Below, in pieces: positions 14,102 to 21,614 of a stretch of 21,764 nt of DNA; the first letter of the stretch is position 1; each line of letters opens with the position of its first letter. The notes under the pieces were generated by a model. It saw only the letters and a list, made by a program, of their open reading frames with translations, was not told where the DNA came from and ran no database searches. The DNA comes from JAGTVG01 sp964389805. GTDB lineage: Bacteria > Bacteroidota > Bacteroidia > Cytophagales > Cyclobacteriaceae. The position numbers were made by a program, and so were the translations under genes. The DNA is taken from positions 1 through 21,764 of the forward strand of contig CAYMFU010000185.1 in NCBI GenBank assembly GCA_964389805.1, in the 5' to 3' direction.

Positions 14102-15781
14102 TTATGAATATTTCCGCTTTCGATGATAATGCCTTAGAGATCCATAAAGTATAATGGCCAATATGGGAATCACAAGGTTTATGATTTGCCATCTTAGTTT
14201 TTGTTCCTCAGCTTTAATTTTATCGAGGGGGCGGATCATTATTTCTTTATTCCTGGTCAAAATCAGGTTGTTTTCGTCAATCAGATAAGATAGCCCATTG
14301 TTTATGAAATCCTTGTTAGCAAATTCAGCTTGCAAATAAGGATCATAACCAAGATCAAAAGGAACATTGGTTTTGGGATTTATTTCATTTCTGAATAAGT
14401 CACCGTCTGCACAAATAATGATCGCAGTTTCACTGCTCTTATCCTTGAACAGGGATTTCTCAAACCCTTCCGGGATAAACCTGTTTTTAAAAACAGATGT
14501 AAACTCTCCTTCCAGCAAATAGGCTAGTGGTTTGGATCCCTGATTAAAGATATCAGGAGACATTTCCTTTCTAAGATCATTTAAACTGATCCTGACAGGA
14601 GATGTAACGGTCTTTGTATATGCTGAAGAGAACATTAAAGGTGTTTTTTCCACATTATCTGACCTTACAGTATCTATAGAACTAGTAAATCTAAAATAAA
14701 CTGCATCCAGGTTTCTTACGATCGGATGGTCTGAAAACTGGTTCACAATTGGATAGAATGGCCAGGGCATCATCTGAACCTGTGGATTATCTCCCATATT
14801 GCCAACCACCACCGGAAATCCTCCTGATGAAAGATCGAGTAAATAATCCTTGTTGATACGAACACCATATCTGAACAACAGATTATCCAGATTGGTTTTT
14901 AATGGAAATCCTATAGTACCTTCACTATTGATGCTATCGAGGTTTACGTCAAGCATATCCAACAACATCATGGTTTTCCCTCCATTCATAATGAACTGGT
15001 CAATCATATAAAGTTCCTGATCCGTAAAAGAATACCTGGGTTTGGCTAAAATTATAGCATGATATCTATTCAAATCCGATTTCTTTCTTATATCCACATC
15101 AAAAACATCATATTTCTTTAACAACTCGTTTCTAATTGCATAAACATCTAATGAATCCAATTCGCCATGTCCTCTTAACAGCCCAACTCTCTTTCTGTCA
15201 ATATTAACCATTCTGTTTATTGTTGAAGCCAATTCATATTCAACACCCTCAATCGATTGATTCAGCCTCTCCTGCGGGGTAGAAGACTTATTACCTTTTA
15301 GAAGCATAACGCCTTCCTCACTCCCTGCGAATGAAACGACAGCTCCGGGGAATATCAATCTCTCAGTGCGTTTCCCATCTTCATTTGCAAAAAGGTTTGT
15401 AGGTTGTATTCCTTTTTCTCCAAGTGACTGAATTAGGGTTTGTTTTCCTTCCTGGCCCTGGTATTCATCAGGATTGATAAAGCGGTATTGTACATTATCC
15501 CCCGCATAAACTCTGAAATCATCCAGGGTTTGCTGGATTGCTTTTCGTAATCGCTGGAAACCAGGCGGGAAATTTCCTTCCAGATAAACATCGACATATA
15601 CGACATCATTCAAGGATTCTAATAAATCAATTGTAGCATCAGAAATGGTGAATCTTTTTTCTTCAGTTAGATCAAACCGAATTGTATGTGTGGAAAAGAA
15701 TATATTGACATTTATGATCAGCAATATACCGATCCCAAACTTCAGTAAATCTTCCACCTTTTTGCTTCCGGAATTTACCAT
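14102..15781 (-). CDS. gldG: Gliding motility-associated ABC transporter auxiliary protein GldG
   Basis: Auxiliary (putative substrate-binding) component that acts with GldA and GldF and is required for gliding in Flavobacterium johnsoniae. 559 residues. N-terminal membrane span at ~14-30, a large periplasmic domain with LTEEKRFTISDAT (~38-50), the family's usual start of the soluble part, a RGHGELDSLD segment (~203-212), the DUF4350-like ILAKPRYSFTDQELYMIDQFIMNGGK (~246-271), and a C-terminal span at ~533-549 followed by a very basic tail (RHYHRKRKYS). The start ATG 15781 overlaps the gldF stop by 7 bases, indicating translational coupling. Confidence 0.92.
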   Translation of the reverse strand: MVNSGSKKVEDLLKFGIGILLIINVNIFFSTHTIRFDLTEEKRFTISDATIDLLESLNDVVYVDVYLEGNFPPGFQRLRKAIQQTLDDFRVYAGDNVQYRFINPDEYQGQEGKQTLIQSLGEKGIQPTNLFANEDGKRTERLIFPGAVVSFAGSEEGVMLLKGNKSSTPQERLNQSIEGVEYELASTINRMVNIDRKRVGLLRGHGELDSLDVYAIRNELLKKYDVFDVDIRKKSDLNRYHAIILAKPRYSFTDQELYMIDQFIMNGGKTMMLLDMLDVNLDSINSEGTIGFPLKTNLDNLLFRYGVRINKDYLLDLSSGGFPVVVGNMGDNPQVQMMPWPFYPIVNQFSDHPIVRNLDAVYFRFTSSIDTVRSDNVEKTPLMFSSAYTKTVTSPVRISLNDLRKEMSPDIFNQGSKPLAYLLEGEFTSVFKNRFIPEGFEKSLFKDKSSETAIIICADGDLFRNEINPKTNVPFDLGYDPYLQAEFANKDFINNGLSYLIDENNLILTRNKEIMIRPLDKIKAEEQKLRWQIINLVIPILAIILYGSLRHYHRKRKYS

Positions 15782-16503
15782 TTTCTACTGCCGAGTTTTA
15801 GTTTGGTAAACATGATCATGATACTGATCAAACTTAAAAAGTAAATCACATTTCTTAAGTCGATCAGGCCTTTACTCATATAGTTATAGTGATACAATAT
15901 TCCCAATTCCTCCAGGATGCCTGAATATTTACCCCAGATATTGATACTGGCGATAGCCTGAAAACCATAATAAAAGATAAAACAAAAGAACAATGCAAAT
16001 ATAAATGATACTACCTGGTTGTCTGTTAAAGACGAGGCAAATACACCTATTGAAATAAAGACCCCGCCCAGGAGTATTAATCCGATATACGAACCAATAA
16101 CTCCGGCTGTATCGATATTTCCTGTTGGACTTCCTAACTGGTATACAGAAAAATAATAAAGAAGGGTGGGGACCAGTGAAAATATAAGCAGAGCGAATCC
16201 GGCAAAATACTTACCTAAAATAATTTGCAGGTCAGTTAGCGGTTGGGTAAGCAAGAGCTCAAGTGTCCCACTTTTTTTTTCATCAGCAAACATACGCATG
16301 GTAATTGCTGGAACCAGGAACATAAATACATAAGGCCCAAAAGAAAACAAAGTCTCCAGATCCGCAAATCCATAACTGAGGACACTGGTATCCGGGAAAA
16401 CCCACATGAGCAATCCAATCCCGATGAGAAAGACAGAAATAGCAATATATGCCACAAAGGAATTCAGAAAACCATTAAATTCTTTTTTAAATACCTGATA
16501 CAT
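15775..16503 (-). CDS. gldF: Gliding motility-associated ABC transporter permease GldF
   Basis: Integral membrane permease of the Gld ABC transporter. 242 residues with about six hydrophobic segments (roughly 17-35, 53-72, 98-120, 135-155, 162-182, 217-235). ABC-2-type features: MRMFADEKKSGTLELLLTQPLTDLQIILGKY (~69-99) is the conserved cytoplasmic loop (E-x-x-x-G-T-L-x-L-L-L-x-x-P) that couples to the ATPase. ATG 16503 shares one base with the gldA stop (TAATG), and the end overlaps gldG by 7 bases, so all three are translationally coupled. Confidence 0.93.
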   Translation of the reverse strand: MYQVFKKEFNGFLNSFVAYIAISVFLIGIGLLMWVFPDTSVLSYGFADLETLFSFGPYVFMFLVPAITMRMFADEKKSGTLELLLTQPLTDLQIILGKYFAGFALLIFSLVPTLLYYFSVYQLGSPTGNIDTAGVIGSYIGLILLGGVFISIGVFASSLTDNQVVSFIFALFFCFIFYYGFQAIASINIWGKYSGILEELGILYHYNYMSKGLIDLRNVIYFLSLISIMIMFTKLKLGSRKW

Positions 16504-17432
16504 TATACGGTGTCCTTATTATTGTCTTTAGTGAGTTGTTGAAATATATTTTCTAAGGATGTATCCTCTTTATGCAAACCAATCAGAGTGAGATTTTTTT
16601 CGGTGGCTAGCTTGAAAATATCACCTCTGATATCAGTATCCGGATCGACATAGATCTTAATTTTATTACCTTCAGTTTCCAATTTATTGATCCCTTCAAT
16701 GTTTTTTAAGATATCAATATCCGGGAGAACTTCAAACTCCACTGTTATCAAATGTTGATTTGAGGTTCTGTCCTTAAGATTTTCAACTTTATCATCTGCT
16801 ACAATTACGCCTTTATCAATAATTACCACTCTGTCACACATTGCCTGAACCTCCTGCATAATATGGGTGGAGAAAATAACTGTTTTTTGTTTGCTAAAAT
16901 TTTTAATCAATTCACGTATTTCTATAATCTGGTTGGGATCCAATCCTGAAGTAGGTTCATCCAGTATCAATACCTCAGGCTCATGGATCATTGCCTGTGC
17001 CAGACCCACTCGTTGCCTGTAGCCTTTCGACAACTGACCAATCTTCTTTCTTCGTTCCAGCTCAAGGCCTGTCATCCCAATGATATCCTCTATTTTTGAT
17101 CTTAGAGCTAAACCTTTGATCCCATGTAAAGAAGCTATAAATTCAAGATATTCCTTTATATACATATCCAGATATAAAGGATTATGCTCCGGCAGGTAAC
17201 CAATAATTTTTCTGACCGATAAGGGGTCATTTAATACGTCGATACCTTTTATAAAAATGCTTCCAGAAGTTGGAGGCAAATAGGATGTGGCCATCTTCAT
17301 AGTTGTAGATTTCCCGGCGCCATTAGGTCCAAGAAAGCCAAGGATCTCACCTTCATTCACGGAAAAGGTAATATTATTGACAGCCTTCTGCTGGTTAAAT
17401 ATTTTAGTCAGATTTTTTACTTCAACCGACAT
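16503..17432 (-). CDS. gldA: Gliding motility-associated ABC transporter ATP-binding protein GldA
   Basis: Cytoplasmic ATPase of the Gld ABC transporter. 309 residues, near the known GldA length. Walker A GPNGAGKST (35-43), Q-loop region IGYLPEHNPLYLDM (~77-90), ABC signature LSKGYRQRVGLAQA (134-147), Walker B VLILDEPTSGLDP (154-166), H-switch STH with His190, all intact. The C-terminal ~90 residues form the extra domain of ABC-2/GldA ATPases. The opening MSVEVKNLTKIF is typical of GldA. It is the first gene of gldA-gldF-gldG; in F. johnsoniae gldA lies apart from gldFG, while a contiguous order is usual in other Bacteroidota (from memory). It lies 38 bases after the SDR gene, which may provide its promoter; none is clear in the gap. 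Confidence 0.93.
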   Translation of the reverse strand: MSVEVKNLTKIFNQQKAVNNITFSVNEGEILGFLGPNGAGKSTTMKMATSYLPPTSGSIFIKGIDVLNDPLSVRKIIGYLPEHNPLYLDMYIKEYLEFIASLHGIKGLALRSKIEDIIGMTGLELERRKKIGQLSKGYRQRVGLAQAMIHEPEVLILDEPTSGLDPNQIIEIRELIKNFSKQKTVIFSTHIMQEVQAMCDRVVIIDKGVIVADDKVENLKDRTSNQHLITVEFEVLPDIDILKNIEGINKLETEGNKIKIYVDPDTDIRGDIFKLATEKNLTLIGLHKEDTSLENIFQQLTKDNNKDTV

Positions 17433-17470
17433 ACGTGTAATAATAGTGAATATTCAAAATTTCTATCAAA

Positions 17471-18154
17471 TTAGCCTTTTGGTTTTAATGGGCGTACCTC
17501 TATATCCACATGATGATAATTTGGAGGTGATTCCAGTACATGGATAATAGTTCCTGCAATATCCTTCGGACTCATCATATGATCATGTGCTTCAATTTCA
17601 TCAATATTGTCAAAAAAATCGGTTTTTACTGAACCCGGATACATGCATGTGACTTTGATCCCGAAATCCCTCAACTCCATGAATAATGAATGTGACATTC
17701 CTGTTACTGCATGTTTCGTAGAAGCATATCCTACCATGTTTTTAACCGCTGTAGTTCCAGCGATAGAGCCAATATTTACGATATGTCCAACACCATTACT
17801 TTTCATTTCAGGAATTACCATTTTTGAACAATAATATATTCCATGTACATTTACATCAAACATTTTATGCCATTTGGCCATTTCCAGTACCTCAAAATCT
17901 GACACAAAACCTATGCCGGCATTATTAATTAGGAAATCTACCCGGCCGTAGTTCCGGATGGTCTTAGTATACGATTCCTGTACAGATTCAAATTCTGAGA
18001 CATCCGTAGCAAAATGGGTAAAATTTTCATGTGATATAGAAGCTGGCATTCTGCTCCACCCTGCGACAATCACTCCCTTATTTAATAAGGCCATTGAAGT
18101 TGCAAAGCCAATTCCTTTACTGCATCCGGTAACTATAGCTACTTTTCCTTTCAA
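17471..18154 (-). CDS. SDR family oxidoreductase, TTG start
   Basis: Classical short-chain dehydrogenase/reductase using NAD(P)H; the substrate is unknown. 227 residues. Rossmann motif TGCSKGIG (9-16), NNAG (77-80), catalytic Ser130, Tyr143 and Lys147 (SIAGTTAVKNMVGYASTKHA), then PGSVKTDFF. The acidic residue that selects NAD is not clear; Ser34-Arg35 after the second strand suggests NADP (inference). The reading frame has no ATG upstream: it is closed by TAA at 18175-18173, and the first internal Met (21) lies past the cofactor motif. TTG 18154 is therefore the start, matching the family N-terminus MKGKVAIVTG. It is divergent from the PagL-like gene (48 bp between starts) and upstream of gldA on the same strand. 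Confidence 0.93.
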   Translation of the reverse strand: MKGKVAIVTGCSKGIGFATSMALLNKGVIVAGWSRMPASISHENFTHFATDVSEFESVQESYTKTIRNYGRVDFLINNAGIGFVSDFEVLEMAKWHKMFDVNVHGIYYCSKMVIPEMKSNGVGHIVNIGSIAGTTAVKNMVGYASTKHAVTGMSHSLFMELRDFGIKVTCMYPGSVKTDFFDNIDEIEAHDHMMSPKDIAGTIIHVLESPPNYHHVDIEVRPLKPKG

Positions 18155-18173
18155 TGATATTAAATTTTTATCT

Positions 18174-18181
18174 TAAATTTG
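18174..18181 (+). promoter_or_regulatory. -7 promoter element of the 18203 gene
   Basis: TAAATTTG, an exact TAnnTTTG match, 21 bases before TTG 18203 and within the 48-bp divergent gap. There is no TTTG at the -33 position. Confidence 0.45.
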
Positions 18182-18202
18182 TTGCCTGAATAAAACAATA
18201 TC

Positions 18203-19300
18203 TTGAAATACACTCTGCTCGCAATATTCTGCTTTTTTAGTCTATTTAACAAGGCATTTAGCCAGTCTGTTAAAAAGACTCCAAAGTATACATATACCGT
18301 AGGGGCCAACCTGTTAACAGGGTTTGTGGTTAAACATGATCGATACATGGGTCATATATCCCAGGGAATCACCACGGGTGCCGAGATTTTGATCAATAAA
18401 AATACCTATGGGAATCAAGTCTGGGAACAGGTTTTCAAATACCCGGATGTCGGGTTTGCCCTATCTTACTTTAATTACGGGAATGATAAACTGGGGGAAT
18501 CTTTTGCAGGCACTTTCTATATGGATTTTATTTTAAAAAGAACCCGCAAGATCGAGCTTCTATTAAAGATTGGAACTGGTATCGGCTACCATACGAAACC
18601 CTATGACCGTGAAACCAATAATCAAAATATTGGTGTGGGGGGACCTGTTACCAACGATATGCAATTAAGACTGGGATTGAATTATAAACTGACCGAACGA
18701 TGGAAAATAACGGGTGCTTTGACCCTTTCTCATTTTTCGGTGGCTGCCTTAACACAACCGAATAAGGGCATCAATATAATGTCAGTGAATTTAGGATGCA
18801 CCTATCGTCTCAATAATATCGCTCCTGAGTATACACCTGTCGATGAAGAATACAAATGGGATAAGAGATTAAAATATAATATTAATTTCAGTTACGGACT
18901 AAAGAAAATCCCACCAATCGGAGGACCAAATTTTTCTGTATACGTACTCACTTTTTATGTACAGAAGCAAGTCTCAAAAATAAGTATTTTTAATGCAGGT
19001 ATTGACGGTTTCAGCAATATGGCCCTGAAAGAAGAAATGGTACAAGGCGATATTGACCCGGATACACTTGATCATAAAAGGGTGGGTTTAATGGCAGGGT
19101 ATGAATTAAAGATGAATCGGATCTCGCTTCTGGCTCAGCTTGGATTTTACGTATACCGGCCTTATAAAACAGATAAAATTGTATATCAACGAATTGCCTT
19201 GAAATTCTATTTAAGCAAAAATGTATATCTTCATTACGGATTTATTACCCACTTTGCAAAAGCAGACCACTCTGAATGGGGGATAGGAATAACAATATAA
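18203..19300 (+). CDS. Acyloxyacyl hydrolase / PagL-like outer-membrane protein, TTG start
   Basis: Signal peptide MKYTLLAIFCFFSLFNKAFS (1-20), then a beta-barrel-like protein of 365 residues. The first half (~45-200) resembles the PagL / acyloxyacyl hydrolase family as found in Bacteroidota: TTGAEILINKNTYGNQVWEQ, KYPDVGFALSYFNYG, KIGTGIGYHTKPYD, NDMQLRLGLNYKLTERWKIT, and LSHFSVAALTQPNKGIN, whose His177 and Ser179 fit the catalytic HxS of PagL. The usual Asn after that Ser appears as Val180, so activity is uncertain. PagL removes the 3-O-acyl chain of lipid A. Residues ~215-365 look like a second set of membrane strands. No ATG is available: the frame upstream is closed by TAA (18191-18193), so TTG 18203 starts the signal peptide. 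A lipoprotein gene follows after 3 bases. Confidence 0.82.
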   Translation: MKYTLLAIFCFFSLFNKAFSQSVKKTPKYTYTVGANLLTGFVVKHDRYMGHISQGITTGAEILINKNTYGNQVWEQVFKYPDVGFALSYFNYGNDKLGESFAGTFYMDFILKRTRKIELLLKIGTGIGYHTKPYDRETNNQNIGVGGPVTNDMQLRLGLNYKLTERWKITGALTLSHFSVAALTQPNKGINIMSVNLGCTYRLNNIAPEYTPVDEEYKWDKRLKYNINFSYGLKKIPPIGGPNFSVYVLTFYVQKQVSKISIFNAGIDGFSNMALKEEMVQGDIDPDTLDHKRVGLMAGYELKMNRISLLAQLGFYVYRPYKTDKIVYQRIALKFYLSKNVYLHYGFITHFAKADHSEWGIGITI

Positions 19301-19303
19301 TTG

Positions 19304-20041
19304 ATGAAAAGATCAGCTTTAATATTATCATTTGTAACTTATACCATAACTTTTTTCAGTTGTGACAATGAGAACGCTCTCGATTGCTTCAAAAAACCAG
19401 GTGAAATTATTGAACAGGAAATTCAGCTCAATTCATTTAAATCGATTGAGGCATATGATGAAATGGATATTTATCTCGTCAATTCAAATGAACAAAAAGT
19501 CATTATTAAAGCCGGGAAAAATCTTATTTCTAAAATTCATCTCAGTGTAGAAAATGATATACTCACTATATCCAATGACAATACATGCAACTGGGTCAGA
19601 TCTCCGGAAAATCCCGGGATCTATATATTTTCTAATGATATATCAGGTATAGGGATATTCGATTATGCAAATATCATATCCGAAGAGCCTTTGAAGCTTG
19701 ACAACTTGAGTATTTTCTCTGATGGAACTGGAAATTTTGAAATGAATATAGATATTGATTCTTTATTTATTAAATCAATATACATTTCGAATTTTAACTT
19801 TACCGGAAATGCAGGTTTTATTGATCTTTTATTGACCGGCGATAGCCGGTTCCTGGCCGGCAACCTGTCGGCAGGTGATATAAAAATTGACCATAATGGA
19901 TCAAACCGGATTGAACTTTATCCTATAAATTCGTTGAAAGGCGTGATTCAGAGCACGGGTAGTGTGTATTATTACCATGAACCCATAATTCTGGATGTAA
20001 CGGTAAGGGGAGCGGGGCGTTTGATCAATTTATCTGAATGA
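19304..20041 (+). CDS. DUF2807-family lipoprotein (GIN domain)
   Basis: Lipoprotein signal MKRSALILSFVTYTITFFSC with the acylated Cys20 (lipobox TFFSC), so it is anchored to a membrane, probably the outer membrane. The remainder (~35-245) is a beta-rich DUF2807/GIN-type domain. The conserved feature FKSIEAYDEMDIYLVNSNEQKVIIKAG (~46-72) resembles the head GIN domain annotated as putative auto-transporter adhesin. The end, SLKGVIQSTGSVYYYHEPIILDVTVRGAGRLINL, is the usual family C-terminus. 245 residues from ATG 19304; the in-frame TTG 19301 adds one residue. It is 3 bases after the PagL-like gene, clearly co-transcribed, and convergent with the next gene 2 bases away. Confidence 0.85.
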   Translation: MKRSALILSFVTYTITFFSCDNENALDCFKKPGEIIEQEIQLNSFKSIEAYDEMDIYLVNSNEQKVIIKAGKNLISKIHLSVENDILTISNDNTCNWVRSPENPGIYIFSNDISGIGIFDYANIISEEPLKLDNLSIFSDGTGNFEMNIDIDSLFIKSIYISNFNFTGNAGFIDLLLTGDSRFLAGNLSAGDIKIDHNGSNRIELYPINSLKGVIQSTGSVYYYHEPIILDVTVRGAGRLINLSE

Positions 20042-20043
20042 AT

Positions 20044-20715
20044 CTATTTGAATTTTGATTCAAACCATTGATTATATTCAGCAACAATCTTTCTTAAATC
20101 TCTTAATTGATATTGTTTGTTTTCAATTTTATCCATTAAAGCTTCATAATCCCCAACGTATAACTTCATTTTGGGAATAAAGGATTTTTTAAATGGTTTG
20201 GATGATAATGATTCGGCATCTCCTTCATTCTTCTTAATATACAATTTATCGAAAAAATTTTCTGAATAGTTAAGCGTGATATCCTCCAATATTTTTTCAG
20301 CTTCTTCGCTGTTTGTTTTCTTTTTCAATTTATCCTCTTCATCAAATATACGCAGAAGATATATTGGTCCGGGTGTGGATTCGAGTATTCCAAACCTTTT
20401 AAACCTGAAGGTGCCATTATATGTTTCCATAATTACTGATGTGCTCAACCACAATTTTTCGTCAATGGAGTAGCCTCTAATATTGTCAGATGTATACTCT
20501 TCTGTAGTCTTTGATCCCTGATTGGAATTAAAATATATTCTTTTCTGCATTACAATGGGGAAGTCATACTTTATAGATCCTCTGATGGTATCACCTGCCA
20601 TTCCTAAGACGTAACCGGGAATACGTTCGCCCTGATCATGGATCGAAAACCAATCCTGAGAGAAAGCTTGAACGGAAATTAAAAAAAAGGATAGAATAAT
20701 TATTGATTTCATCAT
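20044..20715 (-). CDS. Secreted hypothetical protein, 223 residues
   Basis: Signal peptide MMKSIIILSFFLISVQAFS (cleavage near residue 19/20, before QDW), so periplasmic or outer membrane. The start is ATG 20715 or 20712; the upstream TTG 20757 would overlap the SGNH gene and place the signal peptide inside the chain. After the signal it has a conserved-looking GYVLGMAGDTIRGSIKYDF (34-52), a beta-rich pattern similar to the (P)GYV...GDTI.G.I.Y start seen in unnamed Bacteroidota exported proteins (from memory). The C-terminal half has a Lys/Glu-rich helix (~128-145), then basic/aromatic KPFKKSFIPKMKLYV, then QLRDLRKIVAEYNQWFESKFK, probably helical. No catalytic motif is visible. It lies 28 bases downstream of the SGNH hydrolase gene, in one likely operon. 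Confidence 0.75.
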   Translation of the reverse strand: MMKSIIILSFFLISVQAFSQDWFSIHDQGERIPGYVLGMAGDTIRGSIKYDFPIVMQKRIYFNSNQGSKTTEEYTSDNIRGYSIDEKLWLSTSVIMETYNGTFRFKRFGILESTPGPIYLLRIFDEEDKLKKKTNSEEAEKILEDITLNYSENFFDKLYIKKNEGDAESLSSKPFKKSFIPKMKLYVGDYEALMDKIENKQYQLRDLRKIVAEYNQWFESKFK

Positions 20716-20743
20716 TGGGTGCTTGGATTTTAATTTGAGATAC

Positions 20744-21391
20744 TTATTTATCAACAAAAGCCCGTATCTGTTCTTCCCAGATCTTATATCCTTTTTGAGT
20801 CATATGCAGACTATCTTCAAGAAACAGTTCCGGTTCTGGCCGTCCCTTATCGTTTAGCATAAATGTGTAAACATCAATATACGCCAAATCCTGACTTTTA
20901 CTGGCCAGGTCTTTAAATTTTGAATTTAATTTCTCGTATTTATCCTTTAACTCCCACCTCCTGGGACTTGGTTTTGCTGAAATAATAGCGATTTCAGGTT
21001 GATCAAGATTATCTCTTATCATTCCCAGAAGCGTTTTCAGGTCCTTCATGATTTTATTTGGACTTTTGCTACTCGCGAGATCATTATCACCTTCATAAAT
21101 TATGATCTTCGAAGGATTATATGCATTTACAAGATCATCAAAATAATAAATGGCATCTGAAAAATGTGATCCCCCAAATCCCCTGTTAATCACTGGATAA
21201 CCTGTAAAATCTTCTTGCAGAGATTTCCACATTCGCATAGAGGAACTGCCTATAAATAGATAACAACCATCCGGCGGGGGATTAGATTTATCAGCCTGTA
21301 AATATGAGTCAATTTCATCTTTAAATCGTAATGGATCAGGATTGTCTTCCAGAAATAAAATCAAAGAAAATAGAGCAAAAACGGTTTTCAT
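20744..21391 (-). CDS. SGNH/GDSL-family hydrolase
   Basis: Serine esterase/lipase-type hydrolase with the SGNH fold. 215 residues. Block I LFIGSSSMRMW (45-55) has Gly-Ser-Ser in place of Gly-Asp-Ser, with nucleophile Ser50. Block II is NRGFGGS (69-75), block III YEGDND (99-104) with Asn103, and block V DSLHMTQKGY with Asp193 and His196. The set is complete for a catalytic triad with oxyanion Gly and Asn. The GSSS variant with Trp after the motif is common in Bacteroidota members. The N-terminus (MKTVFALFSLILFL) is hydrophobic and may be a signal or anchor, though a cleavage site is unclear. First gene of a two-gene unit with the secreted hypothetical protein. Confidence 0.9.
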   Translation of the reverse strand: MKTVFALFSLILFLEDNPDPLRFKDEIDSYLQADKSNPPPDGCYLFIGSSSMRMWKSLQEDFTGYPVINRGFGGSHFSDAIYYFDDLVNAYNPSKIIIYEGDNDLASSKSPNKIMKDLKTLLGMIRDNLDQPEIAIISAKPSPRRWELKDKYEKLNSKFKDLASKSQDLAYIDVYTFMLNDKGRPEPELFLEDSLHMTQKGYKIWEEQIRAFVDK

Positions 21392-21516
21392 ATGTTAAAA
21401 ATTCAATTTTTCTGGATTATAAAGATAGGGATTTTAATGAATTCATTCTATAAAAGGACGGGTTAAAGAATTCATACTTTCTTTACTTTAAGATCATGAT
21501 CTGGTAATGTAATTAT

Positions 21517-21547
21517 TTTGTAATGATGAAAGAAATGCCTACTTTTA
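21517..21547 (+). promoter_or_regulatory. Bacteroidota-type promoter of the CBS-domain gene
   Basis: TTTG (21517-21520), exactly 19 bases, then TACTTTTA (21540-21547), 7 of 8 to TAnnTTTG. It leaves a leader of about 60 bases before ATG 21615. With the polyprenyl synthase promoter it is the closest complete match in the window. Confidence 0.55.
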
Positions 21548-21614
21548 CAGGCTATGCCTATCAAAAGCATTACAAAATATTTCGATACAAATAGTAAACC
21601 AAATAATAATAAGT

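Noticed and set aside
16236..16542. ORFs on both strands within gldF
   Set aside because: Out-of-frame shadows of a well-supported membrane permease gene.
18160..18348. Minus-strand ORF opposite the start of the PagL-like gene
   Set aside because: Covers the divergent promoter gap and signal-peptide region; no family, and conflicts with two supported genes.
20047..20064. Hairpin TTTGAAT-TTTG-ATTCAAA as a terminator
   Set aside because: No T tract on either side and it lies in the coding end of the 20044-20715 gene; kept only as an inverted repeat in the findings.
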